Assembly (NCBI GenBank): GCA_030141605.1
Contig: JAQGDQ010001678.1
Coordinates: 1-29,905, forward strand
Origin: Tubiluchus corallicola
Taxonomy: Eukaryota > Priapulida > Priapulimorpha > Priapulimorphida > Tubiluchidae
Length of the DNA: 29,905 nt
Reading direction: 5' to 3'
Part shown: one piece after another, positions 11,501-21,566 of the stretch
Layout: each line of letters begins with the position of its first letter
Numbering within the stretch: the first letter of the stretch is position 1
Position numbers and translations under genes: made by a program
The notes under the pieces: model-generated
Seen by the model: only the letters and a program-made list of their open reading frames with translations
The model's database searches: none
What the model was told of the DNA's origin: nothing

Positions 11501-11640
11501 ATTGTGTATCTCATATTGTCGCTTTTCTTATTGTGTATGTCATATTGTCGTTTTTCTTATTGTGTATCTCATATTGTCGCTTTTCTTATTGTGTATGTCA
11601 TATTGTCGCTTTTCTTATTGTTGTATGTTATATTGTTGTT
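8585..11640. repeat. 29-bp minisatellite, about 3.05 kb, about 105 units
   Basis: Units carry GTCATATTGTCGTTTTTC followed by TTATTGTGTAT, with variants such as TATCTCATATTG that dominate after about 10690. Longer higher-order units are visible: a variant with TTCTTGTTGTATGTC recurs near 8715, 8961, 9220 and 9441, and a unit of about 162 bp repeats from 9545 to 9872. The plus strand is T-rich and poor in A, so all three plus frames lack stop codons over very long distances. The intronic position, non-triplet period and repeated Cys/Phe/Ile/Val peptide show that these frames are artefacts. Confidence 0.95.
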
Positions 11641-11940
11641 TTTCGCAAAGTTTTTATTTTTTGCTTGTGTTTCAACAGTTCTCACATTGTTTTCTTGCCA
11701 TTCTTTCTGCATAAGTAATTGAATTAAAACAATAGCATGAACAGTGTAGCTTATAAACATGATCAAAACGCGTATTCTATCTGTTTAACATTGATCATTA
11801 GTCTCATTATATTTTTATTTGTCTGTTCACCTTCCATTTCTACATTCGCTCGTTAATCCCCGTTCGCCCACGTGTTTATCCTTCCATTTTAGTCGAAATT
11901 TATTCGTTCATTCCATTCATTAATTTTTTCCTTCATTTAC
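11641..11940. other. Unassigned intron after the 29-bp array
   Basis: AT- and pyrimidine-rich DNA with runs of TTCATTC-type words. Nothing further is recognised. Confidence 0.4.
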
Positions 11941-12829
11941 TTAAAGGGGAGGACAACACAATTTTTAAGCATGTCCCAAAAAACCTGCAAAGTTATATTA
12001 CTTTGCGATGGGCTTATCTACTTGAAATACTTATGTAACTATAAAAAAATTCTTAGTAATTTGGAATGTTTATGGCAACCGGTAAAATACCATTGACTCA
12101 CCTTCTCAGTGTGCATCACTGATTCACCTTCCCAGTGTGCATCACTGATTCACCTTCCCAGTGTGCATCACTGACTCACCTTCCACTGTGCATCACAGAC
12201 TCACCTTCTCAGTGTGCATCACTGACTCACCTTCCCAGTGTGCATCACTGACTCACCTTCCACTGTGCATCACTGACTCACCTTCTCAGTGTGCATCGCT
12301 GATTCACCTTCCCAGTGTGCATCACTGACTCACCTTCCCAGTGTGCATCACTGACTCGCCTTCCCAGTGTGCATCACTGACTCGCCTTCCCAGTGTGCAT
12401 CACTGACTCACCTTCCCAGTGTGCATCACTGACTCGCCTTCCCACTGTGCATCACTGACTCATCTTCCCAGTGTGCACCACTGACTCAGCTTCCCACTGT
12501 GCATCATTGATTCACAGAAAATGTATTTTTAACCTTACTGACAAAATAAACAAATTTATACTTTTGCTTAGTTAGTGAGAAGTGTGCTAGAAGTGCTCTG
12601 AATATTTTTTTCAAATTTGGTGCAATGTTATCTAAGCGTGTTTCAATCGACCTAACATCAAAATGGCTGCCGCCTAACGGTCATCGAGGGAGTTTAAAAT
12701 TTTAAGTTTTACACGCTGTTACAGCTAATAACAAGCTCTGTATGCAATAAGAAAGCATGTAATTGAAACAAAATTTCAAGACGAATTTTTTAAGCTTTAT
12801 TTTTTTAAAAGTGTTGCCTTGTCCTTTAA
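11941..12829. mobile_element. TTAA-bounded MITE, copy 2, with an internal minisatellite
   Basis: The segment begins TTAAAGGGGAGGACAACACA and ends GTGTTGCCTTGTCCTTTAA, a good terminal inverted repeat with TTAA at both ends. The right third matches copy 1 (301-993) in reverse. The interior holds a 26-bp array. No transposase frame is present. Confidence 0.68.
12095..12520. repeat. 26-bp minisatellite inside the MITE
   Basis: About 16 units of GACTCACCTTCCCAGTGTGC plus ATCACT, with small length variants. The other MITE copy has only one corresponding motif, so the array arose after insertion or in this lineage of the element. Confidence 0.92.
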
Positions 12830-12960
12830 TTTACATTCTCTTGTTTGCTTCTCATAATAATTATTCCTTTACTTACTCACTTTTTCCTCCTCTTTTTCGC
12901 TCGTTTCTCTCGCTAACTAATCTGCTTGTTTTCTCTGTCGAAAATGCTACATTTTTGTAG

Positions 12961-13089
12961 GAGAAGTTTTCAATGATGGTAGCTAATATGAAGAGTGATC
13001 ATGATAAAGTAGTCGGACCACTTCAAATGCAAAATCAGTCTCTGCAGGATTCATTTGCACAAGTAAAACAAGAGCTGCAGTTAATGCAG
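12961..13089 (+). CDS. Exon G, coiled-coil segment (43 codons)
   Basis: The acceptor is CATTTTTGTAG ending at 12960 and the donor is CAG/GTAAAA at 13090. Both ends are phase 0, residues 316-358, beginning EKFSMMVANMKSDHDKV and ending KQELQLMQ. It contains a Gly-Pro pair (KVVGPLQM), one of very few likely breaks in the coil. Confidence 0.7.
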
Positions 13090-13132
13090 GTAAAATGAAC
13101 TTTCAAACGACTGATGTATAAACTTTATGGTT

Positions 13133-14600
13133 TTTAAAAGTAAGAACAAGTCACTCAGTGTGTTGGGTTTATTTTACTGTTATGACTTAAACTGTTTGTG
13201 GTGTGCTAAGAGAAAGAACAAGTCACTCAGCATGTTGGGTTTATTTCACTGTTATGACTTAAACTGTTTGTGGTGTGCTAAAGGAAAGAACAAGTCACTC
13301 AGCATGTTGAGTTTATTTTACTGTTATGGCTCAAACTGTTTGTGGTGTGCTAAAGGAAAAAACAAGTCACTCAGGGTGTTGAGTTTATTTTGCTGTTATG
13401 ACTTAAACTGTTTGTGGTGTGCTAAAGGAAAGAACAAGTCACTCAGCATGTTGGGTTTATTTTACTGTTATGACTTAAACTGTTTGTGGTGTGCTAAAGG
13501 AAAGAACAAGTCACTCAGCATGTTGGGTTTATTTTACTGTTATGACTTAAACTGTTTGTGGTGTGCTAAAGGAAAGAACAAGTCACTCAGCATGTTGAGT
13601 TTATTTTACTGTTATGATTTAAACTGTTTGTGGTGTGCTAAAGGAAAGAACAAGTCACTCAGCATGTTTGTTTTATTTTACTGTTATGATTTAAACTGTT
13701 TGTGGTGTTCTAGAGGAAAGAACAAGTCACTCAGCGCGTTGGGTTTATTTTACTGTTATCACTTAAACTGTTTGTGGTGTGCTAATGGAAACAACATGTC
13801 ACTCAGCATGTTGGGTTTATTTTACTGTTATCACTTAAACTGTTTGTGGTGTGCTAAAGGAAAGAGCAAGTCACTCAACATGTTGGGTTTATTTTACTGT
13901 TATGACTTAAACTGTTTGTGGTGTGCTAAAGGAAAGAACAAGTCACTCAGCATGTTGGGTTTATTTTACTGTTATGACTTAAACTGTTTGTGGTGTGCTA
14001 AAGGAAAGAACAAGTCAGTCAGCATGTTGGGTTTATTTTACTGTTATGACTTAAACTGTTTGTGGTGTGCTAAAGGAAAGAACAAGTCACTCAGTATGTT
14101 GGGTTTATTTTACTGTTATGACTTAAACTGTTTGTGCTGTGCTAAAGGAAAGAACAAGTCACTCAGCATGTTGGGTTTATTTTACTGTTATGACTTAAAC
14201 TGTTTGTGGTGTGCTAAAGGAAAGAACAAGTCACTCAGCGTGTTGGGTTTACTTTACTGTTATGACTTAAACTGTTTGTGGTGTGCTAAAGGAAAGAATA
14301 AGTGGCTCAGCGTGTTGGGCTTATTTTACTGTTATGACTTAAACTGTTTGTGGTGTGCTAAAGGAAAGAACAAGTCACTCAGCATGTTGGGTTTATTTTA
14401 TTGTTATCACTTAAACTGTTTGTGGTGTGCTAAAGGAAAGAACAAGTCACTCAGCATGTTGGGTTTATTTTATTGTTATCACTTAAACTGTTTGTGGTGT
14501 GCTAAAGGAAAGAACAAGTCACTCAGTATGTTGGGTTTATTTTATTGTTATCACTTAAACTGTTTGTGGTGTGCTAAAATAAAGAACAAGTCACTCAGTG
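13133..14600. repeat. 72-bp minisatellite, about 20 copies
   Basis: AAGAACAAGTCACTCAGCAT starts units every 72 bases from 13142. Because 72 is a multiple of three, one frame stays open for 496 codons with a 24-residue Cys/Leu-rich repeat. It lies wholly between the donor of exon G and the acceptor of exon H, so it is intronic. Confidence 0.94.
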
Positions 14601-14674
14601 GTGGAATACCCTTATAATCGTTAGTATCTTAACGTCTGCAGCAAGTGTGACAGAAAAAATTGATTTTTTTTCAG

Positions 14675-14782
14675 TCTCAGAAGTCCATGAAGGAGGAGCA
14701 GTTGCAACAAAGTCGGGCGGAGCTTTTAGCAGCCAAGCAAGAAGTAGCTATGATCAAGGGCTTGCAAGAAAACCAAGAAAAG
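14675..14782 (+). CDS. Exon H, coiled-coil segment (36 codons)
   Basis: The acceptor is GATTTTTTTTCAG ending at 14674 and the donor is AAG/GTAATT at 14783. Both ends are phase 0, residues 359-394, beginning SQKSMKEEQLQQSRAE and ending LQENQEK. The 72-bp minisatellite in the intron before it ends about 75 bases upstream. Confidence 0.7.
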
Positions 14783-15139
14783 GTAATTGCTCACCTGTTT
14801 AACTCGTTAGTTGTGAGTCAGAAAGCTACAACAGACTCTCCCTTCGAGCGATGGAATTGTTGATACGTCATTTTCGGAAAATGTCTAGCGAGTTTTTTTA
14901 CGCTTACTTGCTCATGCTTATTTGATCTGATTCTCTTTGATTTAATAAGCCTTTTCACAGTTCCAGCGATTGATGATGATCGTGAAAAGGTCCAGGGTTA
15001 AGTGAACCAGATAATGCATTTGTGTAAACTTGACAACACCTCGCAGCCCATCATATTATAATAGTAACAGTTTTAATAGAACTCTAGAACCTTATCTAGT
15101 TCATTTTTTCTTGTTCCCAAACAAGATTCTGCTAGTTAA
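14783..15139. other. Unassigned intron
   Basis: No exon, array or element recognised. Confidence 0.4.
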
Positions 15140-15475
15140 TCACTGTATGCACAGACTAAATTGTTGTTGGCATCCTTCTGTCTCGGAAGACAATGGAATG
15201 TGCGCCAAGAGAATCCGATCCTTGAACATCTCCAGGGCGCACACCTGGGCAAGGTGTATGGAGATCCTGAGTTGCCCAGACAACAGGAACCCCCTCTCTT
15301 CCTCCCTGGTGTAGTAGTCCAAAGGAAAGCGGAGCGATACGTTTGGCACCAGGTTGGCTGCAGGAGCTGCCGGAGTCAGTGAGCATGCTGCACTGGTCTG
15401 CCTTCGGGACTCCACTCCTGATTTGGAAGGTTTACTCCTGGCTGTTGGGTCATGTGCCAAACGTATATCAAGGGA
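15140..15475. other. GC-rich block, possible mobile-element fragment
   Basis: The base composition rises sharply compared with the flanks, and open frames exist on both strands (for example 15140-15460 reverse). Words such as TCTGTCTCGGAAGACAATGG look like retroelement untranslated sequence, but I cannot name a family. It lies in the intron before exon I and has no splice-site pair giving a phase-0 exon. Confidence 0.35.
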
Positions 15476-15516
15476 AGAAAAAGCAATGTTAAATTGTGTC
15501 CTTATATTTGTTCTAG

Positions 15517-15732
15517 ATGGTGAACATGTTGGAAATGAAAAGGGACAACTTGCTCGAAAAAGTCGAGTCGTTACAAGCCGAGATGCAACAAACTATGAAC
15601 CGAGCCTCGAGGAGCGAGCAAACGGCGGAACAACTACAGCGGACGATCAGCACGCTGGAGAGCGATCTGAAAGCGAAGGTGGCGGAACATCAAACCTCGG
15701 CGGTGAGGCTTGATGTGGTCACTGCAGAAATG
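15517..15732 (+). CDS. Exon I, coiled-coil segment (72 codons)
   Basis: The acceptor is TATTTGTTCTAG ending at 15516 and the donor is ATG/GTGGGT at 15733. Both ends are phase 0, residues 395-466, beginning MVNMLEMKRDNLLEK. An earlier in-phase donor, GCG/GTGAGG at 15703, fits the consensus better. The longer exon keeps Leu, Val, Met, Leu, Val and Leu at consecutive core positions across the junction with exon J, so it is preferred; the shorter form could be an isoform lacking ten residues. Confidence 0.7.
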
Positions 15733-16067
15733 GTGGGTCATTTTGTCAGATTCACTAAGTTTATATCCGTTTTATATATCAAGTACGACTGTTTTTTTGG
15801 TATACTACCACCTCGATATGCACTGTTATAGTTAAATAGTTACCGCTGATGATTTATTAAAGGAAGACAGGATGATCTTACGACTTACATATACTACTCC
15901 ACTTTCAAGTACGGTAAAAAGTATACTTTGTAAAACAATTAATACTTCAAAAGCGTTTCTGATAATTAAATAATAGATTAAAATCTTAATTAACGGCAGG
16001 CAAACTACTCGGTAGTTGTGATGTCAACTACCGATGACATCACAAACTAACATAATTTTCATCTGCA
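15733..16067. other. Intron with a small hairpin
   Basis: Near 16010-16049, GTTGTGATGTCA and TGACATCACAAAC can pair. Otherwise nothing is recognised. Confidence 0.45.
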
Positions 16068-16219
16068 GTAGTGTACATGTTCTTCGATTGTATTGTTACT
16101 TGCATTGTTTTACATTGTTAATTGACTGAGCAATGTAGTGTACATGTTCTTCGATTGTATTGTTACTTGCATTGTTTTACATTGTTAATTGACTGAGTAA
16201 TGTAGTGTACATGTTCTTG
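16068..16219. repeat. 67-bp tandem repeat, 2.3 copies
   Basis: GTAGTGTACATGTTCTTCGA starts at 16068 and 16135, with a truncated third start at 16202, close to the acceptor of exon J. Confidence 0.9.
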
Positions 16220-16243
16220 TTTAAAATTCTCCTGTTCCTCTAG

Positions 16244-16363
16244 GCTGGCTTGGATGGGAAGGTACAAAGTCTCGAGAAGGAGAACAGCAGATTGGCCGCC
16301 TCGTTGCAGGATGCAGCCAATAAGAATGAAGCGGCACAGCAGGATCTTCATGATTCGTATCAG
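16244..16363 (+). CDS. Exon J, coiled-coil segment (40 codons)
   Basis: The acceptor is CTGTTCCTCTAG ending at 16243 and the donor is CAG/GTATTA at 16364. Both ends are phase 0, residues 467-506, with KVQSLEKENSRLAASL and ending HDSYQ. The segment resembles the recalled ANKRD26 stretch with a LSQLQSEN-type core, although in that protein it follows the LQRDL motif more closely. Confidence 0.72.
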
Positions 16364-16797
16364 GTATTAGCTCTCAGTAAGATGGTCTAATGGCCAGCTT
16401 TCTTGCTTTGCAATTCTGCACACATTTAGGTGTCTACTGTACGTATAACTTGTGCAGATGTGACTCGTGCGTGTTTCTACCAAGGCTTCATATGGTAAGC
16501 TTAGGTTGACCTTCGACACGAGTCAACGTACTCTCCTCAGCTAATAGGAAACAGTCGTAGACACACACTCAGGTCGACTGCGACTGATTTCCAGCAACTA
16601 GGAAGGTTCCCGCGAGTTGCAACAACACTGAGTGTACGCGAGCGAAAAAATCTCTGACCAGACCACATGACTGGACTACGGCCATTGTTGAACAATACTC
16701 TGATTAAAACGGTGGATACCGTATGCCGCGAGTACAACACGAACATCTCGCTAAAACTGAGTTACATTGCGTCATAAATTTTCTTACGCCGACTGGA
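16364..16797. other. Unassigned intron
   Basis: Moderately GC-rich DNA with several GTCGAC and CGCGAG words. No exon is supported. Confidence 0.4.
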
Positions 16798-17262
16798 TAT
16801 ACCCTAAACCAGTGGCCTATCAAGGTCGACATTGCATATCAAGGTCGTATCAAGGTCGACGTTGTGTATCAAGGTCGTATCAAGGTCGACGTTTGACATC
16901 AAGGTCGTATCCAGGTCGACGTTGCGTATCAAGGTCGTACCAATGTCGACATTGCGTATCAAGGTCGATGTTGCGTATCAAGGTTGACGTTGCATATCAA
17001 GGTTGTATCAATGTCGACGTTGCATATCAAGGTCGACGTTGCGTATCAAGGTCGTATCAAGGTCGACATTGTGTATCAAGGTCGACATTGCATATCAAGG
17101 TCGTATCAATGTCGATGTTGCGTATTAAGGTCGTATCAACGTCGACGTGCGCGTATCAAGGTCGTACCAAGGTCGATGTTGCGTATCAAGGTCGTACCAA
17201 GGTCGATGTTGCATATCAAGGTCGTATCAAGGTCGACATTGCGTATCAAGGTCGACGTGAGC
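16798..17262. repeat. Composite minisatellite of 19-bp and 11-bp subunits
   Basis: AAGGTCGACGTTGCGTATC and AAGGTCGTATC alternate in a mostly 30-bp pattern. Both strands and several frames are open across it, so the open frames there are not genes. Confidence 0.92.
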
Positions 17263-17624
17263 CTGCCTTTATACACTTCTGAAACCAATTGTCCGTTTAC
17301 TTTGTTTGTGGATAGTATTAGCATTTGTGCAGCACTGCGTCGGGGAGTTTAACTGCTTTGTAAATTGGCTATTGCTGATGACATGCCTATCCTATGATCA
17401 AGCACTGGTTGTGCGTTTACTTTTCTGAACAATTCTAAACATGCCACTGTGTTAGCAAAACTTTAGCAGCTAAGTTAGTTCTCCTTTATAAAAGAATTTT
17501 ATTAAGAGATTGAATTAAAACAACTTTACTGAGTAAGACTATCGACGTGCTTGAATTCTTGTTTTAACGTTTTTTGAAGTTAAGACACCATGTTGGTTTC
17601 TCGACTAGCCAAAAGCGTAAATTG
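17263..17624. other. Unassigned intron
   Basis: Nothing recognised. Confidence 0.35.
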
Positions 17625-18466
17625 CCCGAGCATTCTCTAGCAGAAAGAGAATTTGAATCGAATCGAACTTCTGCATTTCAAATTTGAATTGAACTTGAGT
17701 GGAATTTGAAAGATTTTTGAACGAGTTTTCGTATCGCCAGTAAAAAGCGGTCTTACAAAGATCGTGCATATTACCCGATTTTGTTCTGCAGTTAAAAATG
17801 TTTGGAAACAAAAATCAGAATATTCTCAGCCTTAGTCGAAACTGTATTTCTGTATAACTCTGAGCTCTGGACATTAAAAGCAAATCATAAAGCTGAAATC
17901 GATGGCGAAAGGCGAAGTTACAGAAACATTTTGGGTATTAGATGGCCAAAGAAAATTTCAAACAAAGATCTATATGAAAAAATAAAAGAAGAACCTTGTA
18001 CAAGAAAAATAAAAAGACACCGTTTAAGATGGATTGGGTATATACTTAGACTACCTGATGATATTCCAGTGAAGATAGCTCTTCAACAAGCCATAGAACC
18101 AGCTAAAAAACCTGCAGGAGGACAAATGTTAACATACTTAGATTTTGCACAGAAAGATTTAAACACTTCAGCATTGATCCTTAGAAGTAAATGCACTTGG
18201 GGCATTGCAGCGTGTAGGGAGTCCTGGCATAGAGAGGTGAACAGAATCATGTCCCTGGACGTGTGATTCATTGAAGAAGAAGAAGAAGAAAAATCGTGCA
18301 TGGAAATCGCAGTTACATTATGCTGATTGCACGACGTATCAAACGTTCCAACGATAAAGAATGTATGTGATTGAAGTGCTCAATTATTCAAATCTATAAC
18401 TGTAAGTTCAAATCAAATTCCAACTAAAAAAAGCTCGTTTGAATCGAAATCGATGCTCACTATTAC
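17625..18466. mobile_element. MITE related to the giant inverted repeat, split by a LINE fragment
   Basis: The left part 17625-17800 shares AGTAAAAAGCGGTCTTACAA and GATTTTGTTCTGCAGT with 6355-6412. The right part 18292-18466 ends TCGAAATCGATGCTCACT, resembling the reverse of the GTGAGCA end near 6213. The two parts flank a retrotransposon insertion. Confidence 0.45.
17802..18291 (+). mobile_element. 5'-truncated non-LTR retrotransposon (reverse transcriptase C-terminal end)
   Basis: The frame 17802-18266 encodes about 150 residues typical of the end of LINE polyproteins: KIRIFSALVETVFLYNSELW, then RNILGIRWPKKISN, then RHRLRWIGYILRLPDD. The catalytic reverse-transcriptase motifs are upstream of the truncation and absent. 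After the stop a short 3' end finishes in GAA repeats (18271-18290). No fresh target duplication is evident. It is a dead fragment lying in the intron before exon K. The clade is not assigned. Confidence 0.8.
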
Positions 18467-18478
18467 TTTGCACTACTT

Positions 18479-18961
18479 TTAACCCGTTCAGTCCCAAATT
18501 ATTTTTTTAATAACAAAAAAAGTTTTTGGCTTGGTACTTTTGTTCAGTGTGTATGAAAGTGAATTACAGCCGTTTGTTCCCAATGTATCCTGTGGGATAC
18601 ACAACATTCTTTGTCATGTGCAAAAAAACAAAGTCCGACATTTTTAAAAACACAACAAAAGCAAAAAATGTGCTTCATTTTGCAACTGCTGATAATTTTT
18701 TAAAGTGTTTAAGACATTTAGTATGTATGCTATGTTGATCTGTACAAAGTCGTCTCTAAAGTACTGTACCTTGCGCAGTTTTTTTATCCTATGTAGATTT
18801 TCTAGTTTGCCATTTTATCACCATTTTTAGTCTAGTGTTATTCGCTTAAATCAAAATAACTATTAACAGATCAAATAACTGTCAGTTTTAAAATTTTATT
18901 AATTTTAGAGGCAAAAAATATTCTCGTATCCCACGGGATACAATGGGTATGAAAGGGTTAA
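18479..18961. mobile_element. piggyBac-like MITE with TTAA ends
   Basis: It starts TTAACCCGTTCAGTCCC and ends GGGTATGAAAGGGTTAA, giving a 13-base imperfect inverted repeat next to TTAA. Inside, CCAATGTATCCTGTGGGATAC and GTATCCCACGGGATACAATGG form a second inverted pair. TTAA targets and CCC-starting ends fit piggyBac-type elements. No transposase is present. Confidence 0.58.
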
Positions 18962-19448
18962 TCTTCATTTTTTCCGGATTAAAACATTAAGATTAGTTAT
19001 GTACCGAGGGTTTCCCAGTTAGGTGAAAGAGCCATTAAATATTTGTTTTTAATATCAATAACTCCAGTTGCTGACATGGACAGCTGAACAGATTAACAAC
19101 TTTCAGAATATTTCCATGTAAAACTTTGTTAAATTTCTGCACTCGTCTTTTGCGTATCGATTTTATTTATGAAACTGAATGAATAAGAATGAAATTGAAT
19201 CTACGAAACTTGAAACCGTGTATAAATTTTATTTTATAACTGGCGATAAGCAAAATAAAGTATGAGTATGCCTAAAAAAATGTCGTTCAGTTGAAATTTG
19301 AACCCGCGTCTTCTGCAATCCGGACAGCCAGGTAACGACCATGCTCATTAAAAACCAGTTTTTCCTCTTCGGAAACTTACTGTAACTACACGATGCTGCA
19401 GACATGCATTGACCCCAGTACTCATGTCAGATGTAATTGTCGTTTCAG
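18962..19448. other. Intron with a possible reverse-strand tRNA-like SINE remnant
   Basis: Read on the reverse strand, 19283-19350 contains TGAGCATGGTCGTTACCTGG and GACGCGGGTTCAAATTT, the latter like a tRNA B box. It is too degraded to call a tRNA. Confidence 0.35.
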
Positions 19449-19619
19449 ATCCGACAGAATTTAGAAGAGACAGTAGCAAACCTAAAGGAGAGCAACGTGG
19501 TGCTGGAGGGACGTCTGAAGGAGGTGGAGGCGCTCCATGCAGCTGCCGTCAAGGAGGCGGAGCAGAACCAGGTCATGTGGGAAAACGAGGTCAAATCGAG
19601 GTCAAAGCTGGGTGTTCGA
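19449..19619 (+). CDS. Exon K, coiled-coil segment (57 codons)
   Basis: The acceptor is TTGTCGTTTCAG ending at 19448 and the donor is CGA/GTAAGT at 19620, a consensus match. Both ends are phase 0, residues 507-563, beginning IRQNLEETVANLKES, with HAAAVKEAEQNQ in the middle and ending KLGVR. Composition is GC-rich relative to the introns. This is a second segment with recalled similarity to ANKRD26. Confidence 0.74.
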
Positions 19620-19690
19620 GTAAGTTTAACAACAAGACCAATAACTACTAGTACTCACATCAGTTATTCTTATTAAACAGTGTTAATATA

Positions 19691-20200
19691 CAGTAGTACC
19701 TCGGTTTTCGACCATAATTCCTTCCTAAAAAGTGTTTGAAAACCGATTTGGTTGAGAACCGAATCATTTATTTCCATAAAAAATAATGTAAAAACAAATT
19801 GTCCGTTCTCAAGCACCAAATCAACTGTAAAGTATTACTAGAATATAATAATGCAAAAATGTTTATTCAAACAGTAGATGTGATATAATTGATAAGAAAA
19901 ACTATAGAATTTCTTGGAAAGAAAAACATAATTGTTCCTGCATAAAAAAAAAGCAGAGAAAAATAAGCGTAGATAGCACTTAGCGATGTTAAGAGATTCA
20001 AATGTTGTATGTGACTACTCTCGGGCGCGGTCGGTTACGCTCGGCTCTACTCGGCTCGCCGCGCGTGTGTTCATCACGTGTTTGGCGGTTGGTCGAGTAC
20101 CGAAATTCTGGCGGAAAGCGGAGACAGTTTCAGCTCGAATTTTCTGGTTGAAAACCGATTTGTACGAGTACGGAGACGTTCGACAACGGAGGTATGACTG
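19691..20200. mobile_element. mariner/pogo-like MITE with TA target
   Basis: The left end is CAGTAGTACCTCGGTTTTCG and the right end, read in reverse, is CAGTCATACCTCCGTTGTCG. TA dinucleotides flank at 19689-19690 and 20201-20202. The inside also holds GAAAACCGATTTG twice. No transposase frame is seen; the open frame at 19986-20228 is not recognisable. Confidence 0.6.
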
Positions 20201-20202
20201 TA

Positions 20203-20574
20203 TGCTAGCATTTCTCTCTTATATCTAAGCTTTAGAGAACTTTCAAGTGAGGTTAATGAGCTAGAATAATCCCTGTTCACACTCCAAGCTCTATTGTTTC
20301 AGACCTGAACTACTACAACTGTAAGGTATTTTCATATGTAATTATTCTGATCTTTTTACACACTTTGTCACGACTACAAGTCTGCATCCAGCACTCAAAG
20401 CAGGGTCTGCTCATCAACATGTTTGAGGTAAAACTAGATTCATCATCTGCAATTCCCTAGCATGAGCCACTGAACTAGCAGAGGTGTCTCAGCCACATTC
20501 TAGTACATAGACGCCGTTCCTCTGCGAAGTAAACAGTTGGTATCAGTACATCAAATGAAAACATCAAGAAAATG
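20203..20574. other. Unassigned intron
   Basis: Nothing recognised. Confidence 0.35.
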
Positions 20575-20851
20575 TAGAATCAATTGTGCGGAGTTATTTG
20601 AGTCAATTGCAGACAGTTTTTATATACTTTTGCATAGGAGCGGCCAGTACTTAGGTGTTTTTGAGACAATTAGGTATCATGTATCCTTGACAGTTGGATA
20701 TTTTAAATTATGCATGAAACAAGGTAATTGATATTTTAAGTCCACTTAGAGGTTCTCTATGGTCACAAAATTGCAATTTGTTGCTGCCTACGCGGCCCCC
20801 AAACCTCCGACCTGTTTTAGATTTTTTTGCAATTTGTCATTCTCATCCCTG
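20575..20851. mobile_element. hAT-like MITE, partial second copy
   Basis: It matches 2245-2519 over nearly its whole length, from TAGAATCAATTGTG to TTGTCATTCTCAT, with scattered differences. It keeps a more intact end, CTCATCCCTG. The left half is missing or replaced. Confidence 0.7.
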
Positions 20852-21558
20852 TAAATGTTAATAAAACATACCAAACTGAAGAAATGGAACGGACAGAATG
20901 TTTCAGTCAAATGACTATGTTAAACGAAAACCGGATGATTGTGTAAACATAAGTTCCAATTAAAGTATGCTCTAAAATATTGAAAACTGCAATAGCTTTT
21001 TTTAAATCAAAGCTTAGATTAAATAAAAATTACCAGGGATAGTTACATTATGTTGAACTTTCAAAACTACGCACGGCTCAGCAAATCCACTAACACTGGC
21101 AATGGCACCTTTTCGTCACATTTGCTTGGTTGACAAGTAGGCGCTGTACCTTGACAAGCATCCGTCATGAACTACAGTGTTCGTCTGCGACGTCAGTGTG
21201 ATGTAGAGCTAATTTTCGTTGCATCACGTCAGTGTCTAGTTTGTGGTTAGTTTGTGACGTAAGCAATAGCTGCGTGTGACCGCCATTAATTAACTTTTCA
21301 AATATTAGAAACAATTGCTAACTTTTATAGGCAAGTAAATATATTTACTTTTATATATTAAATTTTTATAAATTAAAATGAGAATGAGTCTAACCAATCG
21401 TCCGGTCTTCCTTTAACTAGTTTCTTAAAAATTGATATTTTGGGGGAATTCCTGGAATCGGGAGATTGCCATCTAAAAAAAACAAAAGTTTTATTTATAA
21501 ACTCGTAACCTGCATCCTGATTGTTTACTATGTATGTAAATGTTATCATTTGAGAACA
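20852..21558. other. Unassigned AT-rich intron
   Basis: No exon or repeat recognised over about 700 bases. Confidence 0.35.
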
Positions 21559-21566
21559 CTGTAGGT

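Noticed and set aside
8481-11722. Open frames of about 1077, 1046, 601 and 454 codons rich in Cys, Phe, Ile and Val
   Set aside because: They arise from a 29-bp minisatellite with no stop words on the plus strand; only the first 33 codons belong to exon F.
13133-14600. CRISPR array
   Set aside because: Units are contiguous with no unique spacers, and the context is animal genomic DNA. The same holds for the other arrays.
13127-14617. 496-codon open frame with a 24-residue repeat
   Set aside because: The repeat is a 72-bp intronic array between two well-supported exons.
16767-17352. Open frames reading YQGR and CVSRS repeats
   Set aside because: They are products of the 19/11-bp composite minisatellite.
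17802-18266. Host gene of about 150 codons
   Set aside because: The sequence is the end of a LINE reverse transcriptase, truncated at the 5' side and flanked by a split MITE.
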